Source: Halomonas borealis (GTDB lineage: Bacteria > Pseudomonadota > Gammaproteobacteria > Pseudomonadales > Halomonadaceae). From it: a stretch of DNA of 64,000 nucleotides. Position numbers and translations under genes: made by a program. Location of the stretch: NCBI RefSeq assembly GCF_004798905.1, contig NZ_SDMO01000010.1:62001-126000 (forward strand), in the 5' to 3' direction. The first letter of the stretch is position 1; every line of letters begins with the position of its first letter. This document shows, one piece after another, positions 11,102 through 21,226 of the stretch. Under the pieces are notes generated by a model. That model saw only the letters and a program-made list of their open reading frames with translations. It was not told where the DNA came from and did no database searches.

Positions 11102-12028
11102 TCAGGTCCGCCCGGCGGTATCGAGGATGCACCTCACCAGGGCATCGAAGTCGATGCCGGCATGGGCGGCGGCCTGGGGCACCAGGCTGTGATCGGTCAT
11201 GCCGGGCACGGTGTTGACCTCCAACAACCAGAAGCGCCCCTCGGCATCACGCATCACATCGACCCGCCCCCAGCCGGCACAGCCGATCGCGTCGAAGGCC
11301 TCGCGACACAGCTCGCCCAGCCGCGCTTCCTCCTCGGCCTCCAGGCCGCAGGGTAGGTGGTAGAGGGTCTCGTCCGAGAGGTACTTGGCCTCGTAATCGT
11401 AGAAACCGTTCGGCACCTCGACGCGAATCGCCGGCAACGCCCTGTCGCCGAGCAGCGTCACCGTATATTCCTCGCCGCTCACGAAGCGCTCGGCCATGAC
11501 CCGCGTATCGAAGCGCGCGGCGTCGCGATAGGCGGCCTCGAGGGCCGCGACGCTCTCGACGATGGAGATGCCAAGCGTAGAGCCCTCGTGGACCGGCTTG
11601 ACGATCAGCGGCAACCCGAGCCGCTCGGCCACCGCGGCCCAGTCAGCACCGGGCCCGAGCATCTCGCTTTCCGGCGTCGGCAGTCCCAGCGCCTGCCAGA
11701 CCCGCTTGGTACGCTGCTTGTCCATGCCCAGCGCCGAGGCCAGCACTCCGCTGCCGGTATAAGGAATCCCCAGCAGCTCCAGGGCACCCTGCAAGGTGCC
11801 ATCCTCACCACCGCGGCCATGCAGGGCGATGAATACCCGGCTCGGCCGCAGCGCCTCCAGCCCTACCAGGCCACCCTGCTCGGCGGGATCGAAGCCGATG
11901 GCATCGATGCCGCCGCGGATGAGCGCCGCCAGCACCGCCGCCCCACTCTTCAGCGAGACCTCGCGCTCGGCGGAGTCGCCGCCATAGAGCACCATCACCC
12001 GACCCTGGTCGCTCGCATCATGCGTCAT
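11102..12028 (-). CDS. ddlB: D-alanine--D-alanine ligase B
   Basis: 308 residues of the ATP-grasp fold. It joins two D-alanines for the peptidoglycan stem peptide. [19 protein letters not shown] marks the N-terminal domain, [19 protein letters not shown] the substrate site, and [18 protein letters not shown] plus [12 protein letters not shown] the ATP and magnesium region. The start codon overlaps the murC stop as ATGA, which suggests translational coupling. Confidence 0.97.
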   Translation of the reverse strand: MTHDASDQGRVMVLYGGDSAEREVSLKSGAAVLAALIRGGIDAIGFDPAEQGGLVGLEALRPSRVFIALHGRGGEDGTLQGALELLGIPYTGSGVLASALGMDKQRTKRVWQALGLPTPESEMLGPGADWAAVAERLGLPLIVKPVHEGSTLGISIVESVAALEAAYRDAARFDTRVMAERFVSGEEYTVTLLGDRALPAIRVEVPNGFYDYEAKYLSDETLYHLPCGLEAEEEARLGELCREAFDAIGCAGWGRVDVMRDAEGRFWLLEVNTVPGMTDHSLVPQAAAHAGIDFDALVRCILDTAGRT

Positions 12029-13506
12029 AGCATCACCTCATCGAGCACCAGGCGAGCATCGGCCAGTCGCTGGGCGATGCCGCCCACGTCGCCGGCCCCC
12101 TGGGTGATCAAGATATCGTCCGGGCGCAGCACCTTGGCCAACAGCCCCGACAGCTCCTCCTTGTCCTGCACGAAGATCGGATCGACCTCGCCACGCTGGC
12201 GAATCGAGCCTGCCAGGCTACGACCGTCGGCGCCGGACAGCGGCGTCTCGCCGGCCGCATAGACATCGAGCAACAGCAGGGTGTCGACGCCGGCGAGCAC
12301 GCGCACGAAGTCTTCGTACAGGTCCCGAGTGCGCGAATAGCGGTGTGGTTGATAGACCATCACCAGGCGCCGGTCGGGCCAGCCGTCACGCACCGCCTGA
12401 ATGACCATCTCCACCTCGCGGGGGTGATGACCATAGTCATCGACCAGCATCACCTCGCCTTCCCCCTCAGGCGTCGGGAAATGGCCGTGCACCTGGAAGC
12501 GACGACCGACCCCGGCGAATCCCGCCAGGCCACGCAGGATGGCCTCGTCGCCGACCCCGGCGTCGCTGGCTACGGCGATCGCGGCCAACGCATTGAGGGC
12601 GTTGTGACGCCCCGGCATGGCCAGCCGCACCGGCAGCGGCGTCAGCCCATCGGGCCGACGCGCGGTGAAGCGAACCTCGCCCGCCGACTGGACGAAGTCT
12701 TCGATGCCGTAGTCGGCATCGTCGCTGAAGCCATAGGTCACGAACTGGCGACTGACCCGGTCGAGCAAGCCGCGCACGTTGGCGTCGTCGATGCACAATA
12801 CCGCCAGGCCATAGAACGGCAGGTTGTGCAGGAACTCGACGAAGGTGTCCTTGAGGCGCTCGAAGTCACCGCCATAGGTGTCCATATGGTCGGCATCGAT
12901 ATTGGTGACGATGGCCACCATCGGCTGCAGGTGCAGGAAGGATGCGTCGGACTCGTCGGCTTCAGCCACCAGATAGTCGCCCTCCCCCAACCGCGCATTG
13001 GTGCCGGCGCTGGTCAGCTTACCGCCGATCACGAACGTGGGGTCCAGCCCACCCTCACCCAGCAGGGTCGCGGTGAGGCTGGTGGTCGTGGTCTTGCCGT
13101 GGGTACCCGCCACGGCGATGCCGTGACGAAAGCGCATCAGCTCGGCGAGCATCTCGGCACGACGCACCACCGGCACGCGATGCTCGTGGGCCCAGCGCAC
13201 CTCGGGGTTGGTCGGGTCCACCGCGGTCGAGACGACCACCACGTCGGCGTCACGGGCATTGTCCTCGGCGTGGCCGATCGCCACCCGCACGCCACTCTCC
13301 TCCAGGCGGGCGACCACCGGCGAGGCGCGAAGGTCGCTGCCGCTGACCGCGTAGCCTTCGTTGGCTAGCACCTCGGCGATGCCGCACATGCCGGCGCCGC
13401 CGATGCCGACGAAGTGAATGCGCCGAATGCGGCGCATGCCCAGCCCGCGCCCGAGGCGCGGCGGCGTAATCTGGCCGGGAACCGGCCCTAGGGTCTGGTC
13501 ACTCAA
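12025..13506 (-). CDS. murC: UDP-N-acetylmuramate--L-alanine ligase, TTG start
   Basis: 493 residues with the proposed TTG start. MurC adds L-Ala to UDP-MurNAc, the first peptide-forming step. Motifs: [18 protein letters not shown] (UDP-binding P-loop) and [16 protein letters not shown] (ATP loop). The first ATG before the domain (13437) would give a protein shorter than relatives, with no good ribosome site; TTG at 13504-13506 has GGAG seven bases before it, overlaps the murG stop by eight bases and yields a length close to E. coli MurC (491). The start is therefore a judgement. Confidence 0.93.
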   Translation of the reverse strand: MSDQTLGPVPGQITPPRLGRGLGMRRIRRIHFVGIGGAGMCGIAEVLANEGYAVSGSDLRASPVVARLEESGVRVAIGHAEDNARDADVVVVSTAVDPTNPEVRWAHEHRVPVVRRAEMLAELMRFRHGIAVAGTHGKTTTTSLTATLLGEGGLDPTFVIGGKLTSAGTNARLGEGDYLVAEADESDASFLHLQPMVAIVTNIDADHMDTYGGDFERLKDTFVEFLHNLPFYGLAVLCIDDANVRGLLDRVSRQFVTYGFSDDADYGIEDFVQSAGEVRFTARRPDGLTPLPVRLAMPGRHNALNALAAIAVASDAGVGDEAILRGLAGFAGVGRRFQVHGHFPTPEGEGEVMLVDDYGHHPREVEMVIQAVRDGWPDRRLVMVYQPHRYSRTRDLYEDFVRVLAGVDTLLLLDVYAAGETPLSGADGRSLAGSIRQRGEVDPIFVQDKEELSGLLAKVLRPDDILITQGAGDVGGIAQRLADARLVLDEVML

Positions 13507-14584
13507 AAGCTGTCTCCATGCAACCGTCCACCAGTCGCTCCACGGCGTCGAGATGGGCACAATCTCGCGCCTCGGCGGCCATGGTGGCAAGCGTATCGGG
13601 GTCGAGCAGCGCCGTCAGCCGGTCGGCCAGCGTCGCCGCGGTCATCTCGGATTGGGGCATCAGGGCGGCGGCGCCCTGGGCCACCAGGGCCGCGGCATTG
13701 GCGGTCTGGTGGTCATCCACCGCATGCGGGAAGGGCACGAACAGCGCCGGCTTGGCCGCCGCCGCCAGCTCCGCCACGGTCAGCGCGCCGGCCCGGCATA
13801 CCACCAGGTCGGCCCATTCGTAGGCCTCGGCCATGTCGTCGATGAAGGCGCTGACCTCCGCCGTCACGCCTTGCTCGGCGTAACCCTCGCGGGTCGATGC
13901 GTCCTTGTCGCGGCCGGCCTGGTGGCGGACCTCGGGCCGCTCGGCCTCGGGCAGCCGGGCCAGCGCCGCGGGCAGGTCGCGATTGAGCGCCAGTGCGCCC
14001 AGCGAGCCGCCCACCACCAGCAGACGCAGCGGCCGTGCGCCCAGCGTCTCGGCCGAGCGCGGCGCCTCGCCAAGGGCGGCGATGTCGGCCCGCACCGGGT
14101 TGCCGACCACCTCGCCACGGCCTGGGAAGGCCTGCGGGAAGGCCGCATAGACGCGCCGCGCCAGACGCGCCAGGACGCGATTGGTCAGCCCGGCCACGGC
14201 GTTCTGCTCGTGGATCACCAATGTGCGGCGCCCCAACCAGGCGGCCAGCCCGCCGGGGCCACTGGCGAAGCCACCGAGCCCCACCACCAGCTGAGGATCG
14301 ACATCACGGATCACTCGGCCGGCCTCGCGCACCGCACGCAACAGCCGCCAGGGCGCCAGCAGCCAGCCGCTCAGGCCGTTGCCACGCAACCCGCTGACCG
14401 CGATGCGATGCAGCGTCAGGCCGGCCTCAGGCACCAACCGGTTCTCGATGCCTCGCGGGCTACCCAGCCACTCGACCTCGACTCCGCGGGCCTGTAGCGC
14501 GCGGGCCAGTGACAGGGCCGGAATGACGTGGCCGCCGGTGCCGCCGGCCATGATCAGGGCGCGTCGTCCCTCGCGTCGACTCAT
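13499..14584 (-). CDS. murG: UDP-GlcNAc:lipid I N-acetylglucosamine transferase
   Basis: 361 residues, GT-B glycosyltransferase on the inner face of the membrane that turns lipid I into lipid II. The N-terminal loop [19 protein letters not shown] and the second glycine-rich loop [14 protein letters not shown] are clear, and [20 protein letters not shown] forms the donor site. It overlaps ftsW by four bases. Confidence 0.97.
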   Translation of the reverse strand: MSRREGRRALIMAGGTGGHVIPALSLARALQARGVEVEWLGSPRGIENRLVPEAGLTLHRIAVSGLRGNGLSGWLLAPWRLLRAVREAGRVIRDVDPQLVVGLGGFASGPGGLAAWLGRRTLVIHEQNAVAGLTNRVLARLARRVYAAFPQAFPGRGEVVGNPVRADIAALGEAPRSAETLGARPLRLLVVGGSLGALALNRDLPAALARLPEAERPEVRHQAGRDKDASTREGYAEQGVTAEVSAFIDDMAEAYEWADLVVCRAGALTVAELAAAAKPALFVPFPHAVDDHQTANAAALVAQGAAALMPQSEMTAATLADRLTALLDPDTLATMAAEARDCAHLDAVERLVDGCMETAFE

Positions 14585-15789
14585 GCTTGCGTTCCTTTGC
14601 TCTTGCCAGGGGCGCCGCCACGGGCGGCGGTCGGCCGCGCGCGGCGCACCGACTGGCGGGTCTCGATATCGACTCGCAGCAGCATCGCCACCATCACGCA
14701 GCTCACCACCAGGCTCGAGCCACCATAGCTGAGTAGCGGCAGGGTCAGCCCCTTGGTCGGCAACATGCCGCTGCTCACGGCGATATTAATGAAGGCCTGG
14801 GCGCCGATCACCAGCGCGATGCCATAACTGACGTAGCCGGCGAAGGCCATCCCGGCCAGTTCGGCGCGACGCCCCACCGCCATGGCGCGCCACACCAGCA
14901 GCGCGAACAGCCCGATCACCGTGACAGCCCCGACCAGCCCCAGCTCCTCGGCGAGCACGGCGAACACGAAATCGGTATGCGCCTCGGGCAAGTAGAACAG
15001 CTTCTGCACGCTATTGCCCAGCCCGGTGCCCAGCCACTCGCCGCGGCCGAAGGCGATCAGCGCCTGGGTCAGCTGGTAGCCACTGGCAAACTGATCGGCC
15101 CAAGGGTCGACGAAGCTCGTCAGGCGCGCCATGCGATAGGGCTCGGCGATCGCCACCACGGCGCCCAGCGCCGCCACCAGGACCATCAACAGCAAGAAAC
15201 GCCCCCAGGGGGCGCCGGCCATCAGCAGCATGCCCATCACGCAGCCGGTCATCACCACCACGGCGCCGTAGTCCGGTTCGAAGATCAGTAGGCCGCCGAA
15301 CAGCCCCAGCACCACCAGCGGGCGCAAGAAGGCGCCCCACTCCTGGCGCACCTGAGGCAGGAAGCGCTCGAGGTAGCCGGCCATATAGACGATCAGGCAC
15401 AGCTTGGCGATCTCCGAGGCCTGGATATTGAAGGGCACGCCGGGCAGCGACAGCCAGCGCTTGCTGCCGTTGACCTCGCGACCGACCACCAGTACCGCCG
15501 CCAACAGCACGATGCCGACCAGCAGCAGCAGCGGCCCGTTGGCCTTCCACCAGCCCAGCGGCACGCGCAACGCCAGGATCCCGATCGTCATCGAGACGAG
15601 CAAAAAGGCGCCGTGACGCAGGCTGAAGTACCAGGCATTGCCGGTGAGGCTCGAGGCCACCTCGCTGGAGGCCGAGGTGACCATCACCCAGCCGATCAGC
15701 AACAGCGCCAGGGCGGCGATCACCAGCCAACCATCGAAGGGCTGGTCGGCGGTGGAGAGTCGTTCGCGGAGACGGGACAGGCGGCTCAT
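14581..15789 (-). CDS. ftsW: SEDS peptidoglycan glycosyltransferase FtsW
   Basis: 402 residues, about ten membrane segments. FtsW polymerises lipid II at the septum together with FtsI. Recognisable SEDS segments include LSLPGVPFNIQASEIAKLC, LIFEPDYGAVVVM, AHTDFVFAVLAEELGLVG and LTLPLLSYGGSSL. The C-terminal cytoplasmic tail is basic. It overlaps both murD and murG by four bases, so the three are probably coupled. Confidence 0.97.
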   Translation of the reverse strand: MSRLSRLRERLSTADQPFDGWLVIAALALLLIGWVMVTSASSEVASSLTGNAWYFSLRHGAFLLVSMTIGILALRVPLGWWKANGPLLLLVGIVLLAAVLVVGREVNGSKRWLSLPGVPFNIQASEIAKLCLIVYMAGYLERFLPQVRQEWGAFLRPLVVLGLFGGLLIFEPDYGAVVVMTGCVMGMLLMAGAPWGRFLLLMVLVAALGAVVAIAEPYRMARLTSFVDPWADQFASGYQLTQALIAFGRGEWLGTGLGNSVQKLFYLPEAHTDFVFAVLAEELGLVGAVTVIGLFALLVWRAMAVGRRAELAGMAFAGYVSYGIALVIGAQAFINIAVSSGMLPTKGLTLPLLSYGGSSLVVSCVMVAMLLRVDIETRQSVRRARPTAARGGAPGKSKGTQA

Positions 15790-17174
15790 CGTGTCACCTC
15801 GGCGGCCAGACGCTGCACGGCGGCCCGGAAGGCCTCGCCACGGGCCTGGTAATTCGGGAACTGATCGAGGCTCGCGCAGGCCGGCGACAGCAGCACGCAG
15901 TCACCCGGGCAGGCGATCGCATCGGCCCTGTGCATGGCGGCCTCGAGATCCATGACGGGGGTCAGCGCCACGGCACCATCCAGCGCCGCCGCCAGCCGGT
16001 CGGCATCGCGGCCGAACAGGACCGCCTCGCGGCCGTAACGCGCCAGCGGCGTGGCCAGCGGCGCGAAGTCGGCGCCCTTGCCGACCCCGCCGGCGAGCAG
16101 GATCAACCGGCCGTCCAGCGTCGGGCCGAGCCCTGCGATGGCCGCCAGGGTCGCCCCCACGTTGGTGCCCTTGGAGTCGTTGATCCAGCGCACACCCTTC
16201 ACCTCGGCGATCAACTCGCCGCGGTGCGGCAGGCCGGGGAAACGTTCGAGCACGCGGCGCATGGCGGCAAGCTCCAGCCCCAGGCGGCGCCCCATGGCCA
16301 GCGCCGCCAGGGCATTGGCCTGGTTGTGACGCCCCGCCAGACGCACCGCCGCGGCCGGCATCAGCGGCGTGTCGCCGTGCATCAGCCAGTCGCGCAGGCC
16401 GTCGCCGTCGTCATGGGCCCCGATGCCCCACTCCCCCACCGCGGGCGCGGCGGTGGTGAAGCGTTCGAGCGCCGGCGGCGGCGCATCCGGCCAGGTCGCC
16501 GGATCCTCGGCATTGACCACGGCATGGCGCGCCCCGCGGAAGATCGCCTGCTTGGCGGCGCGGTAGCCGGCGAGATCGCCGTGGCGGTCCAGATGATCTT
16601 CGGAGAGATTCAGGAAGGCGGCGCTTTCGGCGCCGAGCCGCGGCGTGGCCTCGAGCTGGAAGCTCGACAGCTCGAGCACATACAGCTCGGCGTCGGGATG
16701 CTCGGCCAGCAGGTCCAGCGCGGGCGTGCCGAGATTGCCCCCCACCGCCACGCGCCGGCCGGCTTCGGCGGCCATCTCGCCGAGCAGCGTGGTTACGGTG
16801 GACTTGGCATTGGCGCCAGTGATGGCGGCGATCGGCGCCCTGGCGGCACGCACGAACAGCGCGATCTCGCCGACGACGAACGGCTCGCCGGAGGCCCCGA
16901 GGCGCTCCCCCAGGGCCTCGAGCCCAGGAGTCTTCGGATCGACACCAGGGCTGAGCACGATCTCTTGGGCCGCGTGCATGTCCAGCTCGGTCAGCGGCCC
17001 ACGGTAGAGCGCCACCCCTGGATGGGCGGCACGGAAATCATCCTCTCCCGGCGGCGCGACGCGGGTATCGGCGACCATGAACGGACACTCGTGACGTTGC
17101 AGGTGGCGACAGATAGCGCGCCCGGAAATCCCGAGCCCCACCACCAGCGTGACCCCCTGGGGCACCTTGACCAT
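15786..17174 (-). CDS. murD: UDP-N-acetylmuramoyl-L-alanine--D-glutamate ligase
   Basis: 462 residues. MurD adds D-glutamate to the UDP-MurNAc-L-Ala precursor. It shows VTLVVGLGISGRAICRHL at the N-terminus, ATP loop AAITGANAKSTVTTLLGEM, FLNLSEDHLDRHGDLAGYR and the ligand segment WINDSKGTNVGATLAA. Note ANAKST in place of the more common TNGKST loop, which is within family variation. It follows mraY by 24 bases. Confidence 0.97.
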   Translation of the reverse strand: MVKVPQGVTLVVGLGISGRAICRHLQRHECPFMVADTRVAPPGEDDFRAAHPGVALYRGPLTELDMHAAQEIVLSPGVDPKTPGLEALGERLGASGEPFVVGEIALFVRAARAPIAAITGANAKSTVTTLLGEMAAEAGRRVAVGGNLGTPALDLLAEHPDAELYVLELSSFQLEATPRLGAESAAFLNLSEDHLDRHGDLAGYRAAKQAIFRGARHAVVNAEDPATWPDAPPPALERFTTAAPAVGEWGIGAHDDGDGLRDWLMHGDTPLMPAAAVRLAGRHNQANALAALAMGRRLGLELAAMRRVLERFPGLPHRGELIAEVKGVRWINDSKGTNVGATLAAIAGLGPTLDGRLILLAGGVGKGADFAPLATPLARYGREAVLFGRDADRLAAALDGAVALTPVMDLEAAMHRADAIACPGDCVLLSPACASLDQFPNYQARGEAFRAAVQRLAAEVTR

Positions 17175-17198
17175 CAGCGGCTCCTCAGCGGTTCGGCA

Positions 17199-18281
17199 TC
17201 AGCGGATCTTCAGGGTGGCAAGGCCCAGCAACACCAGCACCACGGTGATGATCCAGAAGCGCACGATGACCCGCGGCTCCGGCCACCCCTTGAGTTCGAA
17301 GTGGTGATGCAACGGCGCCATGCGGAAGATGCGTCGGCCGGTGAGCTTGTAGGAGCTCACCTGCAGGATCACCGAGACGGTCTCCATGACGAAGATGCCG
17401 CCCATGATGAACAGCACCACTTCCTGGCGCACGATGACCGCTACCACGCCCAGGGCCGCGCCCAGCGCCAACGCGCCCACGTCGCCCATGAAGACCTGGG
17501 CCGGATAGGTGTTGAACCACAGAAAGCCGAGGCCGGCGCCGGCGATGGTGGCACAGAACACCGCCAGCTCGCCGGCGCCGGGAATCATCGGGATCTGCAG
17601 GTACTCGGCGAACACCGCGTTACCGCTGGCATAGGCGAACACCGCAAGGCCCATGGCCACCAGCACGGTAGGCATGATCGCCAGGCCGTCCAGGCCATCG
17701 GTGAGGTTCACGGCATTGGAGCTGCCGACGATCACCAGGTAGGTGAGCACGATGTAGAACACCCCGAGCGGCAGCACGAACTCCTTGAACAGCGGCAGGA
17801 TCAGGCTGGTTTCTACCGGCGAGGCCGCGGTGACATAGAGGATGACCGCCGCCGCCAGGCCGATCACCGACTGCCAGAAGTATTTCCAGCGTGCCGGCAG
17901 CCCGCGGGGATTCTTCTCCACCACCTTGCGATAGTCGTCGACCCAGCCGATGGCCCCGAAGCCCAGCGTCACGCCCAGTACCACCCACACATAATGGTTG
18001 CGCAGATCCCCCCACAGCAGGGTACTGATGGCGATCGCCATCAGGATCATGGCACCCCCCATGGTCGGCGTGCCGGCCTTGGAGAGATGCGACTGGGGAC
18101 CATCGTCGCGCACCGCCTGGCCGATCTGGCGCTCCACCAGCCGGCGGATCACCTTCGGGCCGAGCCACAGGCAAAGCACCAAGGCGGTCAGGGTCCCCAG
18201 GATCATGCGCAGGGTCAGATAATTGAAGACGTGAAAGGCGCTCTGGAATTGCGCCAACAGTTCAGCCAGAAAGAGCAGCAT
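17199..18281 (-). CDS. mraY: Phospho-N-acetylmuramoyl-pentapeptide transferase
   Basis: 360 residues, same length as E. coli MraY, with about ten membrane helices. MraY moves the phospho-MurNAc-pentapeptide to undecaprenyl phosphate, giving lipid I. Motifs: [10 protein letters not shown], the aspartate pair in [26 protein letters not shown], and the loop [13 protein letters not shown]. The start at 18281 gives [19 protein letters not shown]; the upstream open frame overlaps murF and is rejected. Confidence 0.98.
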   Translation of the reverse strand: MLLFLAELLAQFQSAFHVFNYLTLRMILGTLTALVLCLWLGPKVIRRLVERQIGQAVRDDGPQSHLSKAGTPTMGGAMILMAIAISTLLWGDLRNHYVWVVLGVTLGFGAIGWVDDYRKVVEKNPRGLPARWKYFWQSVIGLAAAVILYVTAASPVETSLILPLFKEFVLPLGVFYIVLTYLVIVGSSNAVNLTDGLDGLAIMPTVLVAMGLAVFAYASGNAVFAEYLQIPMIPGAGELAVFCATIAGAGLGFLWFNTYPAQVFMGDVGALALGAALGVVAVIVRQEVVLFIMGGIFVMETVSVILQVSSYKLTGRRIFRMAPLHHHFELKGWPEPRVIVRFWIITVVLVLLGLATLKIR

Positions 18282-18289
18282 GTAATGCC

Positions 18290-19657
18290 TTACCTTGATG
18301 CATCCGGGCACAGCGCCGACACCACGGCCTCCATGCCGGCACTGCGAGAACCCTTGACCAGCACGCTGGCCCCCGGCGGCAGATGATGGAGGACATGGCG
18401 CGTAAGCGCCTCCCGTTCGTCGAAATGACACCCTGCCTCGCCGAAGGCGCGGCTGGCCGGTCGCGCCGCCTCGCCGAGGGTGCCGAGAAAGTCGATGCCT
18501 CGTTCACGCGCGTAGCGGCCCACCTCCTCGTGCAGCCGCTGCGACGCCTCCCCCAACTCGCCCATGGCACCCAGCAGGCACCAGTGCGGCCCCGGTAGGC
18601 TGACCAGCAGATCGAGGGCGGCCTTCACCGCGCCGGGGTTGGCGTTATAGGTATCGTCGAGCAGTCGCGAACCATGGATGCCCGACGCGACACTGAGCCG
18701 CCCCGCCATCGGCGCCACGGCCTCGAGACCGGCCAGCACGTCGTCCGGCGCCAGGCCCATGGCCAGCGCCGCACCGGCCGCCGCCAGGGCGTTGGCGACA
18801 TTGTGACGACCGAGCAAGGCCAGTTGCACACGCCCCAGTTCGCGATCATCGTGGAACAGCGTGAAAGCATAGCGCCCGAGTGGATCGCAGACCAGTGTCT
18901 CGGCACGCAGACGCGCCGGCCCCTCCACGGCGAAATCCAGCACCTCCCGCGGGGCCGCGAGGCTCGCCCAGCTCGCGAAGTAGCGGTCATCACGGTTGAG
19001 CACCGCCACCCCGTCGCTAGGAAGCGACACCAGGATCTCCGCCTTGGCCTGGGCGATGCGCCCGGGGCCACCGAATTCCCCCACATGGGCACCGGTGACG
19101 TTGGTGATGACCGCCACCTGCGGCTCGGCCAGGGTCGCCGTCCAGGCGATCTCGCCCAGATGGTTGGCGCCGAGTTCGACCACCGCCTGGCGGTGGTCGG
19201 TGGACAGCTCCAGCAGCGTCTGCGGCGCGCCGATATCGTTGTTGAGATTGCCGCGGGTGGCTAGCGTCTCACCACGCCGCGCGAGCAGCGTGGCCAGCAT
19301 CTGCTTGACGGTGGTCTTGCCACTGTTGCCGGTCACCGCCACCAGCGGACCACCCCAGGCGCGCCGCCGCGCCCGACCCAACAGCCCCAACGCTAACCGG
19401 GCGTCGGCGACTTCCAGCTGCGGTAGCGCGTCGTCCACTCGGCGCTCGACCAGCGCGGCCACCGCCCCGGCCTCTCGGGCCTGAGCGATGAAGTCATGGC
19501 CGTCGAAGCGCTCGCCGGTGAGCGCCACGAACAACGCCCCCGTATCCAACCGACGAGTATCGGTGACGATCTCGCCTAGCGGCGCATCGGCGACGGCCAG
19601 ATCGATGCCCAACGCCTGCGCCACACCGGCCAGGGTGTCGAGGCCCGGACCACTCAC
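18290..19657 (-). CDS. murF: UDP-MurNAc-tripeptide--D-alanyl-D-alanine ligase
   Basis: 455 residues. MurF attaches the D-Ala-D-Ala dipeptide made by Ddl, completing the pentapeptide. The ATP loop [20 protein letters not shown] and the segment [20 protein letters not shown] are diagnostic. Its start overlaps the murE stop by four bases (19654-19657), and mraY begins eight bases after its stop. Confidence 0.97.
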   Translation of the reverse strand: MSGPGLDTLAGVAQALGIDLAVADAPLGEIVTDTRRLDTGALFVALTGERFDGHDFIAQAREAGAVAALVERRVDDALPQLEVADARLALGLLGRARRRAWGGPLVAVTGNSGKTTVKQMLATLLARRGETLATRGNLNNDIGAPQTLLELSTDHRQAVVELGANHLGEIAWTATLAEPQVAVITNVTGAHVGEFGGPGRIAQAKAEILVSLPSDGVAVLNRDDRYFASWASLAAPREVLDFAVEGPARLRAETLVCDPLGRYAFTLFHDDRELGRVQLALLGRHNVANALAAAGAALAMGLAPDDVLAGLEAVAPMAGRLSVASGIHGSRLLDDTYNANPGAVKAALDLLVSLPGPHWCLLGAMGELGEASQRLHEEVGRYARERGIDFLGTLGEAARPASRAFGEAGCHFDEREALTRHVLHHLPPGASVLVKGSRSAGMEAVVSALCPDASR

Positions 19658-21162
19658 GCCTCGCGCTCCCGGCGCGCGGCCAGCGCCGCCTCGGCCTCGG
19701 CCAGATCGGAGAAGGCATGGCGCACGCCCTCGATCTCCTGATAGGCCTCATGGCCCTTGCCGGCGATCAGGATCACGTCATCGACGGCCGCCTCCCGGAT
19801 GACCTCATGAATCGCCCGGGCACGGCCATCGAGCGACCGGGTCACCCGCCGGCCGTCGTCGGACAGCCCCGCGAACATCGCCTCACGGATGGCCTGAGGC
19901 GCCTCGGAACGGGGATTATCATCGGTAATCACCAGCCGATCGGCATGGCGCTCGGCGGCGGCGGCCATCAGTGGGCGCTTGCCGGCGTCACGATCGCCGC
20001 CGCAACCGAACAGGCACCATAGCCGGCCGCTGCCGGGCAGGTGGGCGCGCAGCGCCTGGAGCGCGGACTCCAGGGCATCCGGCGTATGAGCATAGTCGAT
20101 CGCCACCGTGGGCGCTCCCCGGCCGACCAGCGTCTGCATGCGCCCGGGCACCGGCGAGAGCTCGGCGGCGGCCTCGAACAGGGCCTCGAGATCCTCGCCC
20201 AGCCCGTGCAGTGCAGCGATGGCGAGCAGCACATTGGTCAGGTTGAAACGCCCCATCAGCGGCAGGGTCAGCACCCTCTCGCCGTCGGGCGTGGCGACCA
20301 GCGCGCGCTGGCCCTCATCGTGGGGCACCCAGTCGATCACCCGCAGGGTCACGGCCTCGTCCTCACCCACCGCCAGCACGCGTACGCCGTCGCCGAGGCC
20401 GGCCAGCATCAGCTTGGCCAGCGGGTCATCGGCATTGACCACCGCCAGCTCGAGCTCGGCCCGGCGGAACAGCCGCGCCTTGGCCGCGGCATAGGCGGCC
20501 ATGCTGCCATGGTAGTCGAGGTGATCGCGGCTCAGGTTGGTGAACACCGCGGCATTGATCCGGCAGCCATCGAGCCGGCCTTGCTCCAGGGCATGTGATG
20601 ACGTCTCCATGGCCACCCGCTCGAGGCCGGCGGCGGCCAGGTCTCCGAGGGCGGCCTGCAACGCCAGCGGCCCTGGGGTGGTCAGCCGCCCCTCGGCGAG
20701 CGCACCGGGGCGCCCATGGCCGAGGGTGCCGATCATGCCGGCCGGCCGGCCAAGGCGCTCGCTCAAGGCGGCGATATAATGGGTGACCGAGCTCTTGCCG
20801 TTGGTGCCGGTGACACCCACCAGCGGAAGTTCGTCGGGCACGCCGAACAGCTCGCGCCCTAGCTCGCCGAGCCGGGTGCGCAGCTGCGAAAGCGCCACGA
20901 CCCGAGCATCATCCGGCAGCGTTAGCGTCTCATCGTCATGAGCCAGCACCAGGGCGACGCCGGCCTCGAGGGCCGCAGCAATATAGTCACGACCATCCAC
21001 CGCCACCCCGGGCACGGCGAGGAAGACGTCGCCGGCGGCGAGCTCGCGACTATCCAGACACAGGCGCACTCGCTCGGGCAGCTCGAGCCCGCTCAGCGCC
21101 TCGCGCCGATGGGGCCAGCATGCGCTCAGCGTCTCGATCAGACGGGCGGCGGTCACATCCAT
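19654..21162 (-). CDS. murE: UDP-MurNAc-L-Ala-D-Glu--meso-diaminopimelate ligase
   Basis: 502 residues. MurE adds the third residue of the stem peptide. GVTGTNGKSSVTHYIA is the ATP loop, VFTNLSRDHLDYHGSMAAY the carbamylated-lysine region, and DNPRSE in LVITDDNPRSEAPQAI is the signature that selects meso-diaminopimelate over lysine. ATG 21162 is preceded by AAAGGAGAGACC, a strong ribosome site; the longer frame to 21261 overlaps ftsI and is rejected. Confidence 0.97.
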   Translation of the reverse strand: MDVTAARLIETLSACWPHRREALSGLELPERVRLCLDSRELAAGDVFLAVPGVAVDGRDYIAAALEAGVALVLAHDDETLTLPDDARVVALSQLRTRLGELGRELFGVPDELPLVGVTGTNGKSSVTHYIAALSERLGRPAGMIGTLGHGRPGALAEGRLTTPGPLALQAALGDLAAAGLERVAMETSSHALEQGRLDGCRINAAVFTNLSRDHLDYHGSMAAYAAAKARLFRRAELELAVVNADDPLAKLMLAGLGDGVRVLAVGEDEAVTLRVIDWVPHDEGQRALVATPDGERVLTLPLMGRFNLTNVLLAIAALHGLGEDLEALFEAAAELSPVPGRMQTLVGRGAPTVAIDYAHTPDALESALQALRAHLPGSGRLWCLFGCGGDRDAGKRPLMAAAAERHADRLVITDDNPRSEAPQAIREAMFAGLSDDGRRVTRSLDGRARAIHEVIREAAVDDVILIAGKGHEAYQEIEGVRHAFSDLAEAEAALAARREREA

Positions 21163-21226
21163 GGTCTCTCCTTTCGATGGACGGGCGGGCGATGGATCGG
21201 CGAACGACGCACGACGAGCACGCTCA

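Noticed and set aside
15930-18386. Large plus-strand open frame (about 818 codons) opposite murD and mraY
   Set aside because: It lies antisense to two clear genes, is rich in His, Gln, Arg and Gly as expected for the complement of high-GC coding sequence, and has no domain or ribosome site.
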